Assembly: GCA_034430155.1 (NCBI GenBank)
Contig: DAOUET010000074.1
Span: 1-26,961, forward strand
Origin: DAOUET01 sp034430155
GTDB lineage: Bacteria > Chloroflexota > Anaerolineae > Anaerolineales > UBA4823
Length of the DNA: 26,961 nucleotides
Reading direction: 5' to 3'
The notes beneath the pieces are model-generated. The model was given only the letters and a program-made list of their open reading frames with translations, made no database searches and was not told the DNA's origin. Every line of letters starts with the position of its first letter. The stretch's first letter is position 1. The position numbers were made by a program, and so were the translations under genes. Positions 8,023 through 16,275 of this stretch are shown here, in pieces.

Positions 8023-8034
8023 CAGGATTGTCCA
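8006..8034 (-). promoter_or_regulatory. Sigma-70-type promoter for secD-secF
   Basis: On the minus strand TGGACA (8034-8029) and a perfect TATAAT (8011-8006) are separated by exactly 17 bases. Transcription would begin near 7999, giving a leader of about 98 bases before secD. The -35 box begins only 3 bases after the end of the preceding kinase gene. Confidence 0.65.
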
Positions 8035-8036
8035 TT

Positions 8037-8426
8037 TCAGTCCAATGTGTTTAGGGATTGACAATATTTTCTGTCATTTCCCGTATTTTCTAAGAACGAG
8101 AGTACACGGTCGCGCACTTCTCCTATGGTTAAATGCTCGGTATCAAGGTAAAGATCGGCATGTCTGAGAGCGTGTAGGAGGCGCTGCTTCTGATCTTGGA
8201 ATTCAATTTGGGTCATTTCTGAAGGTCGTCTACGCATTGATTCTTGATAGGAAACGTCTAAATAGATCAAAATGTCAGGATTGGTAATACGTTGCCACAT
8301 ATCAGGAACATAAGAGTGCTCTTGAGCAATGTGCCGTGCAGTGTAACCATGTCCAGACAGACCTGCAATTAAAGTTGATTTACCGGCTGAACAAGGACCA
8401 ACAATGCCAATGAGTTTCACGGTCAT
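8037..8426 (-). CDS. Small P-loop nucleotide kinase-like protein
   Basis: A 129-residue cytosolic P-loop NTPase. The Walker A motif is near the N-terminus (GPCSAGKST). A hydrophobic strand (ILIYLDV) followed by SMRRRP resembles the core of small nucleoside, shikimate or dephospho-CoA-type kinases, and LYLDTEHLTIGEV forms the last strand and helix. It is shorter than most known kinases of these groups, and I cannot name a substrate. Its ATG overlaps the stop of the upstream PP2C-type phosphatase gene by 4 bases (ATGA), so the pair is translationally coupled and may work in the same process. The gene ends just before the secD promoter. Confidence 0.78.
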   Translation of the reverse strand: MTVKLIGIVGPCSAGKSTLIAGLSGHGYTARHIAQEHSYVPDMWQRITNPDILIYLDVSYQESMRRRPSEMTQIEFQDQKQRLLHALRHADLYLDTEHLTIGEVRDRVLSFLENTGNDRKYCQSLNTLD

Positions 8427-9124
8427 ATCGGTAATTGTACGCTCATACGCCGCACTTCATCGCCATCTTTATCTGTCACCTGCAATACAATCACGCTTAT
8501 ATCGTCCGTAGGACGACCACGATCGAGGTCTAATGCATGTTGGAGAAGGTCATCTGCGATTTTTTGACAAGAAGCCCCGCTGTACTCGAGTAAGAATCGC
8601 AGTTTATCTTCGACATCCATAGATTGCCCATAGCGTGAACCGGCGTGTACAATGCCATCGGTATATGCCACTGCGACTAACCCTGGAGCTAAGGCTATCT
8701 CGGATATCTTTGGGCGGGTATCACGATACAACCCGATCTGCAGACTAGGTTCATCTAAGCATTGCAGGTCATTATCTTGCGAGAGCAGAACAGGCGCGGG
8801 GTTATTGCGGGTGATCACCAATGATTTCGTCAGCATATCGATTGAGAGAATGTTTAAAGTAGCGGATACTTTACCTCCACGTTCTGTGTACAAATAATCG
8901 GAAGCTGCACGGGCTGCCGCGCCATCTCGTATTCCCTCGGCAAGTAAAGCGATTACTTTGCGGACTACCATAGTAGATATCCACTTGGCGCCTCGACCAG
9001 AGCTCTGACCATCCGCCATTACTACAGATAGCCCTCCGTTTGGTCGTTCAACAACCTCGACTGTATCACCACTTTGAGAGGAGGCGTATTTCTTGACCTT
9101 GGAAACGGCGATGTGTAATTCCAT
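8423..9124 (-). CDS. SpoIIE/PP2C-type serine phosphatase
   Basis: A 233-residue protein that is essentially one PP2C-like SpoIIE domain. The metal-binding acidic positions are visible in VVMADGQSS (about residue 37), AVAYTDGIVHAG (about 155) and PTDDISVIVLQV (about 210). Proteins of this type dephosphorylate anti-sigma-factor antagonists or similar regulators. There is no sensor domain, signal peptide or membrane helix, so any input must come from a partner. The start at ATG 9124 has only a poor ribosome site. The downstream P-loop kinase overlaps it by 4 bases. No anti-sigma or antagonist genes are visible here, so the target is unknown. Confidence 0.85.
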   Translation of the reverse strand: MELHIAVSKVKKYASSQSGDTVEVVERPNGGLSVVMADGQSSGRGAKWISTMVVRKVIALLAEGIRDGAAARAASDYLYTERGGKVSATLNILSIDMLTKSLVITRNNPAPVLLSQDNDLQCLDEPSLQIGLYRDTRPKISEIALAPGLVAVAYTDGIVHAGSRYGQSMDVEDKLRFLLEYSGASCQKIADDLLQHALDLDRGRPTDDISVIVLQVTDKDGDEVRRMSVQLPI

Positions 9125-9195
9125 GATTTAATCCATTTTACCTGGATCTAGTTGTCTGCAGGTTGATATTGATTTGTTTTAAGAATAACGCCCTC

Positions 9196-9861
9196 CTAAG
9201 GTTTTTGAGCGAGTACAATCAATATTTCACTGGAATTCGAAGATTGTCGTTCAACTTGCACCTTGAAACCGGCTGTTCGAACAGGCTCCAAAGTGTGATC
9301 ATCCCATTCGGGCGCTTGTCCGGAGAAGCGGAAAAGCCAAGCAGCCATACGCTCGAACCATCGGTTGCCTGTAATCCATGCAACGGGTATTACTACTAGC
9401 GCGCCACCAGGGGCAAGGACGCGCCAGACTTCATTTAACGTAACGAGATCGAGGATATATTCAGTGGGAAAAGTCGCCACGACCTGATTGAAAACCTGAT
9501 CGGCAAAAGGCAATAATTGCGCATAGCCATTAACTAATAACGGTAAAAACCCAGTACTTTTCATCCTTTTAAAAGCAACCCGTCCCATATGATAACTGCG
9601 ATCTAAACCAACCACTTCGACATTTTTCTTTTGTAATTCGAGCTGCAAATGGCCTGGCCCATGTCCCATTTCAAGGATCCGGTGACCGTTTAGGTAGGGG
9701 AGGACGGTTAAAACCCAACCCTTCCACTTCCCAATAGATACGATACCTGCGAACCAATCATATATCCAGGCAAATTGGTTATAGAGTAAATAGAAAAATA
9801 CTCTCAGCAATGCAGGTAATATTCGGCGCTGGAATGATGAGTGTTTGTTTAACTCCGTCAT
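9196..9861 (-). CDS. Class I SAM-dependent methyltransferase
   Basis: A 221-residue protein with a Rossmann-type methyltransferase fold. Motif I is ILEMGHGPGHLQ (about residues 63-74), followed by an acidic end of strand 2 in VVGLDRS, a NGYAQLLPFAD motif III region, and VWRVLAPGGALVVI, as in UbiE/Coq5-like enzymes. An amphipathic N-terminal stretch (FFYLLYNQFAWIYDWF) precedes it. I chose ATG 9861 because an upstream ATG at 9942 would overlap the lipid-kinase gene by 80 bases with non-family sequence. The chosen start lies one base after the lipid-kinase stop. Co-transcription with a lipid kinase hints at a membrane-associated substrate, but this is only context. Confidence 0.86.
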   Translation of the reverse strand: MTELNKHSSFQRRILPALLRVFFYLLYNQFAWIYDWFAGIVSIGKWKGWVLTVLPYLNGHRILEMGHGPGHLQLELQKKNVEVVGLDRSYHMGRVAFKRMKSTGFLPLLVNGYAQLLPFADQVFNQVVATFPTEYILDLVTLNEVWRVLAPGGALVVIPVAWITGNRWFERMAAWLFRFSGQAPEWDDHTLEPVRTAGFKVQVERQSSNSSEILIVLAQKP

Positions 9862-9862
9862 A

Positions 9863-10789
9863 CTAGGGTGACAAGACCCGAAGCTTCTCTGGGATAATTC
9901 GATACTCGATTTCATTGATGGATTGGGCGAAAATCTCGCCATCAGCGTGAGCAGGCGTTGGGTTATCTAGAACCACTTTAAGCCAAGGTGAATGAATTTC
10001 GTGAATATTTGGATGCTCAACATAGCTACCTGAACCGCTCTTCATCGTTCTCGGGAGTAATTTTAAGATCTGCAGACGGGTTGCCATATAGCCATATACA
10101 AAGGTTAATTTCCCATCGAATGGGTCGGCGTGGGGCGCCATATAAAATAAACCACCAGTGCGAGGGCAGTTTCCAACAGTTACAAGGGTGACAGGACCGT
10201 GGAATTCCCCACCTTCCCAAGTTAAATGCATTAACCAACGGGGGTTATCACGAATACCAATCAGCGTTGCTAAAAGGTAACGAAACATGCCTTGTACATG
10301 TATTATCCGTTGCTGGATTAGGGTGATGTAGGGTTCTAAACCGATAGCAGCGTTGTTATCAAAATATCGTTCTTGGCCAGTTTCTGAAGTAGTGACATGG
10401 CACAAATCTATGGCACGATATTTACCGGCAGCGATAATTTTTCCGGCTTCTCCCAGGTCTTTAGGCAGGTGAAGGTTATAGACAAAATCATTAGCAGATC
10501 CTAAAGGCATCACACCCAATAGAATAGGCGGGACCGTTCCATTGGAATCTGCCGCCTGCATGATTCCGTTTACCACTTCACTGACGCTGCCATCGCCTCC
10601 AGCCGCGATGATTGGGCTATATCCCTGCTCTACGGCCTTTGCCGCTAACTCAATTCCATCTCCATGTTTACCTGTCGAGACCAATTCAAAATCGATACCA
10701 GCTACTTCCAAGGCAGTAACCAGCTCTTCTTTGCGCTTGAGAGCCAGCCAACGTCCGGCATAGGGATTGAAAATGACTTTAGCGGTCAT
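9863..10789 (-). CDS. Diacylglycerol kinase-family lipid kinase
   Basis: A 308-residue DAGK-catalytic-domain protein (DgkB/YegS type). The N-terminal AKVIFNPYAGRW is the usual start, AAGGDGSVSEVVNGI is the nucleotide-binding GGDG motif, and LGVMPLGSANDF is the following signature. The C-terminal half is the usual beta-sandwich ending in HADGEIF. Members phosphorylate diacylglycerol or related lipids for phospholipid recycling. I prefer ATG 10789 because GGAG sits 6 bases upstream; an ATG four codons earlier has no spaced ribosome site. It begins 15 bases after rlmN and ends one base before the methyltransferase start, so the set is an operon. Confidence 0.92.
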   Translation of the reverse strand: MTAKVIFNPYAGRWLALKRKEELVTALEVAGIDFELVSTGKHGDGIELAAKAVEQGYSPIIAAGGDGSVSEVVNGIMQAADSNGTVPPILLGVMPLGSANDFVYNLHLPKDLGEAGKIIAAGKYRAIDLCHVTTSETGQERYFDNNAAIGLEPYITLIQQRIIHVQGMFRYLLATLIGIRDNPRWLMHLTWEGGEFHGPVTLVTVGNCPRTGGLFYMAPHADPFDGKLTFVYGYMATRLQILKLLPRTMKSGSGSYVEHPNIHEIHSPWLKVVLDNPTPAHADGEIFAQSINEIEYRIIPEKLRVLSP

Positions 10790-10804
10790 GTTTGTCTCCA
10801 TCCT

Positions 10805-11884
10805 TCATTGTATTTTCTCAATGGCAAGTTGTCCGCATCCGGCTTGAATGTCCAATCCACGACGGAGGCGTATAGTGCAAGGAATTCCGATTTGATTTAA
10901 TGCTGCTTTGAAAGATTTGGCCCTTTCCCGGGTGGTGGCTTTGCCAATATAACCGGATGTCGGATTTAGGGGGATCACGTTCACGTGGCATTGCAGCCCA
11001 CGAAGGAGTGAGCCCAACCTTCTGGCTTGCTCAGGCGTATCGTTGACATCCCTGATCAAAGCCCATTCAAATGTAATTCTACGATGGGTCTTGGCAACAT
11101 AATCCCGGCAGGCTTGTATTAAAACCTCCAATGGATATTTATGGTTTATTGGTAGCATCGAAGACCTTAATTCATCATCGGCAGCGTGCAGGGAGATCGC
11201 TAAGTTGATCTGGTTATGCTCATTTGCAAACCGCCTGATCATGGGTACCAAGCCTACCGTGGATATTGTAAAACGACGAGAGCCCAGATTCAGACCTTCG
11301 GGATGGTTCAAGCGGTTGATGGCAGCCATAGTCGCCTCATAATTATGAAACGGTTCACCCATGCCCATGACGACAACGTTGGTTACACGCTCATCGCTTA
11401 GTTTAAACTGTCTGGCATAATATAAAACTTGTTCGATGATTTCACCGCTGCTTAAATTTCGATGGAAACCCATTTGACCTGTGGCGCAGAAGACGCAACC
11501 CATGGCACAACCCACCTGGGTCGAGATGCAGAGCGTTCGTCTCTTGTGATACTGCATGAGAACCGCTTCAAGCGCTTGCCCATCCGGTAAAAGAAAAAGC
11601 GTTTTGCGGGTCTCTCGATCGTCTGATTCTAAGGTTTTGTCCGGCTTCAGAGAGAAAAATGAGAATTCATCGGATAGCTTTCGGCGCAGATCCTTGGGTA
11701 AATTTGGAAAATCCTCAGCAGATGTGCGTAAATGTTGATAAAGACCCTTCCAAACTTGGGAAACGCGGTAGCTGGGCTGTCCCCAAGATTCTAGCGTTTT
11801 CGCCAGGTCAGTGAAGTCATATTCATAGATAAGAGGCTTCGAAATCATAATTGAGGGTTTCGTGACCCTATTATGGGATATCAT
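10805..11884 (-). CDS. rlmN: Dual-specificity 23S rRNA/tRNA m2A methyltransferase RlmN
   Basis: A 359-residue radical SAM enzyme that methylates C2 of A2503 in 23S rRNA and A37 in some tRNAs. The cluster-binding motif CAMGCVFC gives C126, C130 and C133. The second catalytic cysteine is C350 in AGCGQLA near the C-terminus. VVVMGMGEPFHNY and ISTVGLVP are typical RlmN motifs. ATG 11884 overlaps the stop of the HAD phosphatase gene (TAATG). An internal ATG at 11848 is equally plausible from the family N-terminus, and no ribosome site separates the two. It lies in the middle of a four-gene operon. Confidence 0.96.
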   Translation of the reverse strand: MISHNRVTKPSIMISKPLIYEYDFTDLAKTLESWGQPSYRVSQVWKGLYQHLRTSAEDFPNLPKDLRRKLSDEFSFFSLKPDKTLESDDRETRKTLFLLPDGQALEAVLMQYHKRRTLCISTQVGCAMGCVFCATGQMGFHRNLSSGEIIEQVLYYARQFKLSDERVTNVVVMGMGEPFHNYEATMAAINRLNHPEGLNLGSRRFTISTVGLVPMIRRFANEHNQINLAISLHAADDELRSSMLPINHKYPLEVLIQACRDYVAKTHRRITFEWALIRDVNDTPEQARRLGSLLRGLQCHVNVIPLNPTSGYIGKATTRERAKSFKAALNQIGIPCTIRLRRGLDIQAGCGQLAIEKIQ

Positions 11885-12672
11885 TACAAATTCTTAATGA
11901 GCGTAGCAACATCTTCGGAGATGAAATCGAGTGCCGGCTTCCATGACCGGGCATCTTCTTTCGAGCTGACTCCGGTTAGTACAAGGGCAGTATGGCAGCC
12001 AAGGGCCTGGGCTCCTGCTATGTCCGTTTCTAATCGGTCTCCAATCACAAGCGTTTCATTGGGAGAAGTGCCCAACCGGTCGAGAGCTATACGGTACATT
12101 TCCGGTTGCGGTTTACCGATAATGACCGGTTTTATATCGGTGGCCGCCTCGAGAGCGGCAAGTATCGCACCTGTACCTGGGATTAGTCCCTCTGGTGTTG
12201 GGAAGGAACGGTCGGGATTAGTGCCAATAAAAGGCACTCCCGCACGTATGAGCAATGTCGCTTGACGCAGCTTTTGGTAGGTTAAACCACGATCCATCGA
12301 AACCAAGACGGCAAGTACATCTTCTTCGGCGTGAGAGAAGCCATAAGCCTGGAGTGTGTCAATAAATCCATTCTCACCAACGACATAGACCCTGCCCCCG
12401 TTTGGGTGCCCTTTTTGCATGTAATGAGCGGTCGCTTGGGCAGAATTGATCACTTGCTCAGCCTTAAGCACGACTCCGAAATCCTGCAATTTTTCTAAAT
12501 ATTGTACGATCGAGCGGGTAGCGTTATTGGTCGCAAGAATTACTTTCAATCCCCTTCGTCTTATTTCCGAAAATAGGGCAGGAAGGTCTAACAACGGTTT
12601 GGAATCCCGCCATAACACACCATCCATATCGACAATAAGTGCTTTAATTTCTCGATAGCTCACTTTTTCCAT
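11884..12672 (-). CDS. HAD-superfamily IIA hydrolase (NagD / nitrophenylphosphatase-like)
   Basis: A 262-residue HAD phosphatase of the IIA subfamily. Motif I is VDMDGVL with D15 and D17. Motif II is the ATNNATRS loop, the conserved Lys is in IIGKPQPEMY, and the metal-binding motif IV is VIGDRLETDIAGA. The cap domain between roughly residues 80 and 180 is of normal size. Relatives hydrolyse phosphoglycolate, nucleotides, glycerol phosphate or sugar phosphates, so the substrate cannot be assigned. ATG 12672 has GGAGGG about 5 bases upstream. It is the first gene of the HAD-rlmN-lipid kinase-methyltransferase operon. Confidence 0.92.
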   Translation of the reverse strand: MEKVSYREIKALIVDMDGVLWRDSKPLLDLPALFSEIRRRGLKVILATNNATRSIVQYLEKLQDFGVVLKAEQVINSAQATAHYMQKGHPNGGRVYVVGENGFIDTLQAYGFSHAEEDVLAVLVSMDRGLTYQKLRQATLLIRAGVPFIGTNPDRSFPTPEGLIPGTGAILAALEAATDIKPVIIGKPQPEMYRIALDRLGTSPNETLVIGDRLETDIAGAQALGCHTALVLTGVSSKEDARSWKPALDFISEDVATLIKNL

Positions 12673-12742
12673 TCACTCCCTCCAGAATTTATTTTTTAGG
12701 AATTGCAGAAAGATTTGGCCGAAGATCGGGGTTAATTATAAA

Positions 12743-12769
12743 GCCGGACGCCAATCTGCGACATCCGGC
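12743..12769 (-). terminator. Intrinsic terminator after clpP
   Basis: On the minus strand, GCCGGA and TCCGGC form a 6-bp GC stem, extendable by three pairs past a 3-base bulge, and are followed by TTTATAATT. It sits 44 bases downstream of clpP and ahead of the HAD operon. The T run is imperfect. Confidence 0.55.
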
Positions 12770-12812
12770 CTAAACGTGCGATCAAGGATATGGATGATCA
12801 CTGCATAAGGAT

Positions 12813-13427
12813 TTAGGCCTCGATTTTTTCTTGAGCTTCTAGAACCTTGTCTACGATTCCGTATTCCACAGCAGAATTTGCATCCATCCAAAAGTCACGA
12901 TCAGTATCGCGTTCAATCACTTCCAAAGTTTGACCAGTGTGTTTTGCGAGGATGGTGTTCAGATTACTGCGCAAACGTAACACTTCCCTGGCCTGAATCT
13001 CGATGTCAGTTGCCTGACCCTCGGCACCACCATGGGGTTGGTGTAAATGAATAGTAGCGTTGGGCAGCGCATAGCGTTGTCCGGGTGTACCGGCCGTGAG
13101 TAAAACCGTTCCAAAGGAAGCTGTCATGCCAACTGCAACGGTGCTGATCGGATTAGAAAGCGTCTGCATGGTATCGTAAATCGCCAGACCTGCATAAACT
13201 TGCCCACCTGGACAGTTTATATACATACTGATAGGCGCTTCCCGGTCCTCTTGATTAAGGTAGAGCAGCTGGGCAACGGTCAAGTTAGCAACCTGGTCAT
13301 TTATCGGGGTACCTAAGAACACTAGCCGATTTCTTAAAAGCAACGAGTATATATCAAACGCTCGTTCTCCACGACCGCTTGTCTCAATCACCATCGGTAT
13401 GAGCGATTGGGGTAATGTTAGATCCAT
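12813..13427 (-). CDS. clpP: ATP-dependent Clp protease proteolytic subunit
   Basis: A 204-residue ClpP that assembles into double heptameric rings and degrades proteins delivered by ClpX, ClpA or ClpC ATPases. The catalytic triad is visible: S104 in MTASFGTVLL (usually QAASMG), H129 in HLHQPHGG, and D178 in DTDRDFWM. The oxyanion region CPGGQVYAGLAIYDTM is intact. The protein starts close to the mature N-terminus, so no long propeptide is needed. ATG 13427 has only a weak AAAGAA upstream. It follows tig by 62 bases in the classic tig-clpP order. clpX, which often comes next, is absent and a terminator follows instead. Confidence 0.96.
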   Translation of the reverse strand: MDLTLPQSLIPMVIETSGRGERAFDIYSLLLRNRLVFLGTPINDQVANLTVAQLLYLNQEDREAPISMYINCPGGQVYAGLAIYDTMQTLSNPISTVAVGMTASFGTVLLTAGTPGQRYALPNATIHLHQPHGGAEGQATDIEIQAREVLRLRSNLNTILAKHTGQTLEVIERDTDRDFWMDANSAVEYGIVDKVLEAQEKIEA

Positions 13428-13489
13428 AATTCTTTTTTCAACCTTACCTTTCTTATCAATACTTAGTCTTTAATATTTTAGCTCATTGG

Positions 13490-15013
13490 CTATTTATCGA
13501 GGGTTTCATCTTTCTCGGGAGGGGGTAATGCTTCATCCATGATCGGTGCTTGTTCATCAGAAACAAATTGTTCCTCAGGTAGAGCTTCTTTTAGGGTTTC
13601 TTCTGCGATATCGTTCTCGCTTGCTTGAGCTTCAGTGCCTGTGGTTTCTTCGAGTGAGGTCGGTATCTCCTCTTCAACTGACTCGATTTCACCTTTAGCG
13701 ATAGCTCGCAATCTTTCCAGGGTGCGCTCAATTCTCATCTCAGCCATGATATTCCCGACTAAATTAGAAACCAGCCCCTTGTCGGAGAGTTTTCTAAAAT
13801 CCGATTCGTTCATATATGAAGCCATCGCTCCCAGCGTTCGCTCGGTCTCAGCTTGGAGATCATCCTTTTCAACCTGAATATCCTCAGATTTAGCAACCTC
13901 TAGGAGGGTTAGTGATCGACTTAACCTATTTTCAGCTACAGGCTTGACTTCTTCCCGCAAACCTTCTTCGTCCAAATTCTGAGTTTTCATGTAAGTCTCA
14001 AGATCCATATTTTGATCTTGTAAGCGATGTTCTAATTGATGGATGACTTCATCGATTTCTTCTTCAAGCATCTGCGGGGGATATTTTATCGTGGCTCCTT
14101 CCAGAACAACTGCGATTATTTTTTCATTGTATTCATCATTGTAAGCTTCGAGGGCTTGCTTTTCTAAGGTCTGGCGGGCGTCTTGGCGCAGATCCTCAAG
14201 CGTGTCGTATTCTCCGACAGATTGAGCGAATTCATCATTCAACTCAGGTAATGTACGGGATTTGACATCTTCTATGAGGACCGAAAATTTGGCAGGTACC
14301 CCTCTTAGGGATTCAAAGCCAGAATCCTCGGGGAAGGTGTATTGAATTGTTTTTTGATCCTCACTCGATAATCCAATCAATTCCCGGTTGAAACCAGGAA
14401 AAGGCCACTCACCATTGGCATCCTTATCAGCTGGAGGAATGATAACCGAGTAGGATTGCTGATTAATCAATGTGGCTTTTTCACCTTCGCTAACATTAGA
14501 ACGCTCGGCACTCAGCTTTAAATAAATGTGGTCGCTTTCTTGGGCAGGGCGGTCGACGGGTTCCTCGATAGCCTGCCTGTCCCGCAGGTTCTCCAGTACC
14601 CGGTCAACCTCATCATCACTAACCGTCTTGAGCTCGTAAGGGAAACGGATTGAATGGTAATCTCCAAGTTCCACCTCAGCTGCCAGAGGAACGATGAATT
14701 CTAACTTCAGCGGATCCATGCTGGCAATGTTTTTGAATTTTCCAGGTCCTTGCGGTCGAATTTCGGCTTGTTCAATAATTTTTGGATATAGATCCTTAAC
14801 CAGCAGTTCAAGACCCTCCTCAAGCACGGCTTCTTCACCCACATGGCGGAGAATGATGTTATAAGGGGCTTTTCCCGGTCGGAATCCAGGTATCTTGGTA
14901 TGTTTCGAAATTTGACGAGCAGCCCTCCGCTTGGCTTGTTCCAGGGATTCGGCTTCAATTTCGACTGTCAATTTTACTTGGTGGTCTTCTAGTGTGGTCG
15001 TTTCAATATTCAA
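13490..15013 (-). CDS. tig: Trigger factor, with acidic C-terminal tail
   Basis: A ribosome-bound chaperone that meets nascent chains at the exit tunnel. The ribosome-docking signature PGFRPGKAP sits at about residues 42-50. A central FKBP-like peptidyl-prolyl isomerase region follows, and then the helical chaperone arms (for example PPQMLEEEIDEVIHQLEHRL). The last 60 or so residues are an acidic, low-complexity Glu-rich tail beyond the usual end. Total length is 507 against about 430-450 for most family members. The start is TTG at 15013 with AAGGA about 7 bases upstream; no ATG fits the family N-terminus. It is the promoter-proximal gene of tig-clpP. Confidence 0.95.
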   Translation of the reverse strand: MNIETTTLEDHQVKLTVEIEAESLEQAKRRAARQISKHTKIPGFRPGKAPYNIILRHVGEEAVLEEGLELLVKDLYPKIIEQAEIRPQGPGKFKNIASMDPLKLEFIVPLAAEVELGDYHSIRFPYELKTVSDDEVDRVLENLRDRQAIEEPVDRPAQESDHIYLKLSAERSNVSEGEKATLINQQSYSVIIPPADKDANGEWPFPGFNRELIGLSSEDQKTIQYTFPEDSGFESLRGVPAKFSVLIEDVKSRTLPELNDEFAQSVGEYDTLEDLRQDARQTLEKQALEAYNDEYNEKIIAVVLEGATIKYPPQMLEEEIDEVIHQLEHRLQDQNMDLETYMKTQNLDEEGLREEVKPVAENRLSRSLTLLEVAKSEDIQVEKDDLQAETERTLGAMASYMNESDFRKLSDKGLVSNLVGNIMAEMRIERTLERLRAIAKGEIESVEEEIPTSLEETTGTEAQASENDIAEETLKEALPEEQFVSDEQAPIMDEALPPPEKDETLDK

Positions 15014-15052
15014 GGTAAGAATCCTTCGACATTCTATTTGGATAACTATGAG

Positions 15053-15058
15053 ATTATA
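15053..15058 (-). promoter_or_regulatory. Extended -10 promoter for tig (P2)
   Basis: On the minus strand, TGTTATAAT gives a TATAAT with the TGn extension just upstream. The region 16-18 bases further up has no good -35 match, which extended -10 promoters tolerate. Transcripts would start near 15046, about 33 bases ahead of the TTG start codon. Confidence 0.5.
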
Positions 15059-15157
15059 ACATCAGGTAACCACCGCAGAAACCAAGAGGTCTCCATATTC
15101 AACGCAATCTCCCTTCCAATTCAATTGAGTATGACAGAATCAGTCTCATAGCAGTTT

Positions 15158-15185
15158 ATTGTAGTGGGAGAAAATGACCTGTCAA
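15158..15185 (-). promoter_or_regulatory. Candidate IS-derived hybrid promoter for tig (P1)
   Basis: On the minus strand, a perfect TTGACA (15185-15180) and TACAAT (15163-15158) are 16 bases apart. The -35 lies within the outer end of the degenerate insertion sequence while the -10 lies in the neighbouring DNA. That is the arrangement of a promoter created by IS insertion. Transcription would give a leader of about 137 bases before tig. Confidence 0.5.
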
Positions 15186-15198
15186 CCTATACTTTTGG

Positions 15199-16014
15199 TT
15201 AGGGATAGGGGCAAGGAATTTTTATTGCGCTCAAATAAATACCCGAATGCACCAATCTTGAAATCCTTCGTTTTATTAGGTCTGTGATAAACCGCGGGGT
15301 CTCCTTTAGGGAAGGTTCTAGGACTTCACAGCAACGACATGCTCGACCTCGGACAAAGCGAAAGACACGCAAGGAATCCACATAATACCGCAGGGGTAGT
15401 CCATAGGCCTGGATCACGGCCTGGGTAGCCTGGATCTGGGCCCAGGTAGTCTCGTTGGGGAAGAAATCGGCGAATAACAGTTTGCGGCTGTAGTCATCAA
15501 TCGATGTGATCAGGGTCCATTTCTCTTGTGCAAACGGAGACCACAGGTGAGTGGAAGCATCGTGCTGCACTAAAGCCCCAATCGTAGCTGTCAACACTTC
15601 TCGATCGTGAACTTTGCGCTTGCGACGAGGTTTGTGGCAGTCTAACTGTTTGGCTCGCTTGATGATGGTGGTCACGGACACATCCATGCCCTTCTTGCGA
15701 AGCCGGTCTCGTAGGGCTGTGTAGTTATATCCCGATATGCGTAGGTCCGGATCTGCCACGATTTCCTTCTCCCGCAGCAGAGCTCGCTCGATCTCCGCCT
15801 CCACGATCGTCGGCAACTGGGCTGGCATGCAACGCTGGTAAACCAGGCTAAAGCCAGCTGGATCCCGCCGATACCTTTTCAGCAAAGCAAAAAAGCGGGT
15901 CTTACCAATGCCTAACATGTCTTGCAGATCCGCACGTCGCAATTGTCCTTGGCAATAGCCGTGAAAGAGAAGCCGGATTTGTTGGTCGCTGAAGCGTTTG
16001 TGTGGCTGGCCCAT
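15199..16014 (-). pseudogene. Integrase-type (rve) DDE transposase, C-terminally truncated
   Basis: The N-terminal part has a helix-turn-helix (DLQDMLGIGKTRFFALLKRY) and a second basic helical region. The integrase core follows, with D152 in LVQHDAS, the IDDYSRKLL strand, and D213 in YYVDSLRVFRFV. Family members continue with about 40 residues that carry the catalytic Glu. Here the sequence departs from the family at about residue 225 (near 15,340) and ends after 47 unrelated residues, so the third catalytic residue is missing. ATG 16014 is preceded by a good AGGAGG 6 bases upstream. I read this as an internal deletion in a dead element. IS481-like is likely, but the exact family is uncertain. 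Confidence 0.78.
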
Positions 16015-16079
16015 GGATTCCTCCTTTTGACTTTGGAGAAATCTACTGGAAATCGCTCTGCCAGCCTAGTTCGTTCAGG

Positions 16080-16111
16080 GTTCACTTTTCAACTGGAAAC
16101 AGTTCACTTTT
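16080..16111. repeat. Two 10-bp direct repeats near the IS right end
   Basis: GTTCACTTTT occurs at 16080-16089 and 16102-16111, a 22-base period of about two helical turns. Spaced repeats just inside an IS end are commonly transposase-binding sites, which suits this position upstream of the transposase start codon. Confidence 0.5.
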
Positions 16112-16275
16112 AAAGTTTAGATGACATGTCAAAATTTCTGCTGTCAACCCAAAGTAGAGATGTCCCCTTTGCAAAGGGTTGATGGTCTGATACACTCCAG
16201 CCACTTGAGCGGAGGGTAACTCAACGCGGCGAGCGACATTCCGCTCCCTTCGCCTTACGATTTCATCGCGAGATA

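Larger units (their letters stand above)
15175..16131 (-). mobile_element. Degenerate insertion sequence with imperfect terminal inverted repeats
   Basis: The left end read inward (TGACCTGTCA then ACCTATACTTT, from 15175) matches the right end read inward on the other strand (TGACATGTCA then TCTAAACTTT, from 16131). There is one mismatch in the first ten bases and two plus a one-base gap in the next ten. The interval encloses a truncated transposase gene and two internal repeats near the right end. Only a 3-base AAA could be a target duplication. The right boundary is less certain than the left. Confidence 0.5.

Noticed and set aside
15174..16132. 12-base near-identical direct repeats (ATGACCTGTCAA / ATGACATGTCAA) as a target-site duplication
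   Set aside because: The core is palindromic, so the same bases also read as inverted repeats, and similarity continues inward only in the inverted reading. Terminal inverted repeats explain it better than a long target duplication.
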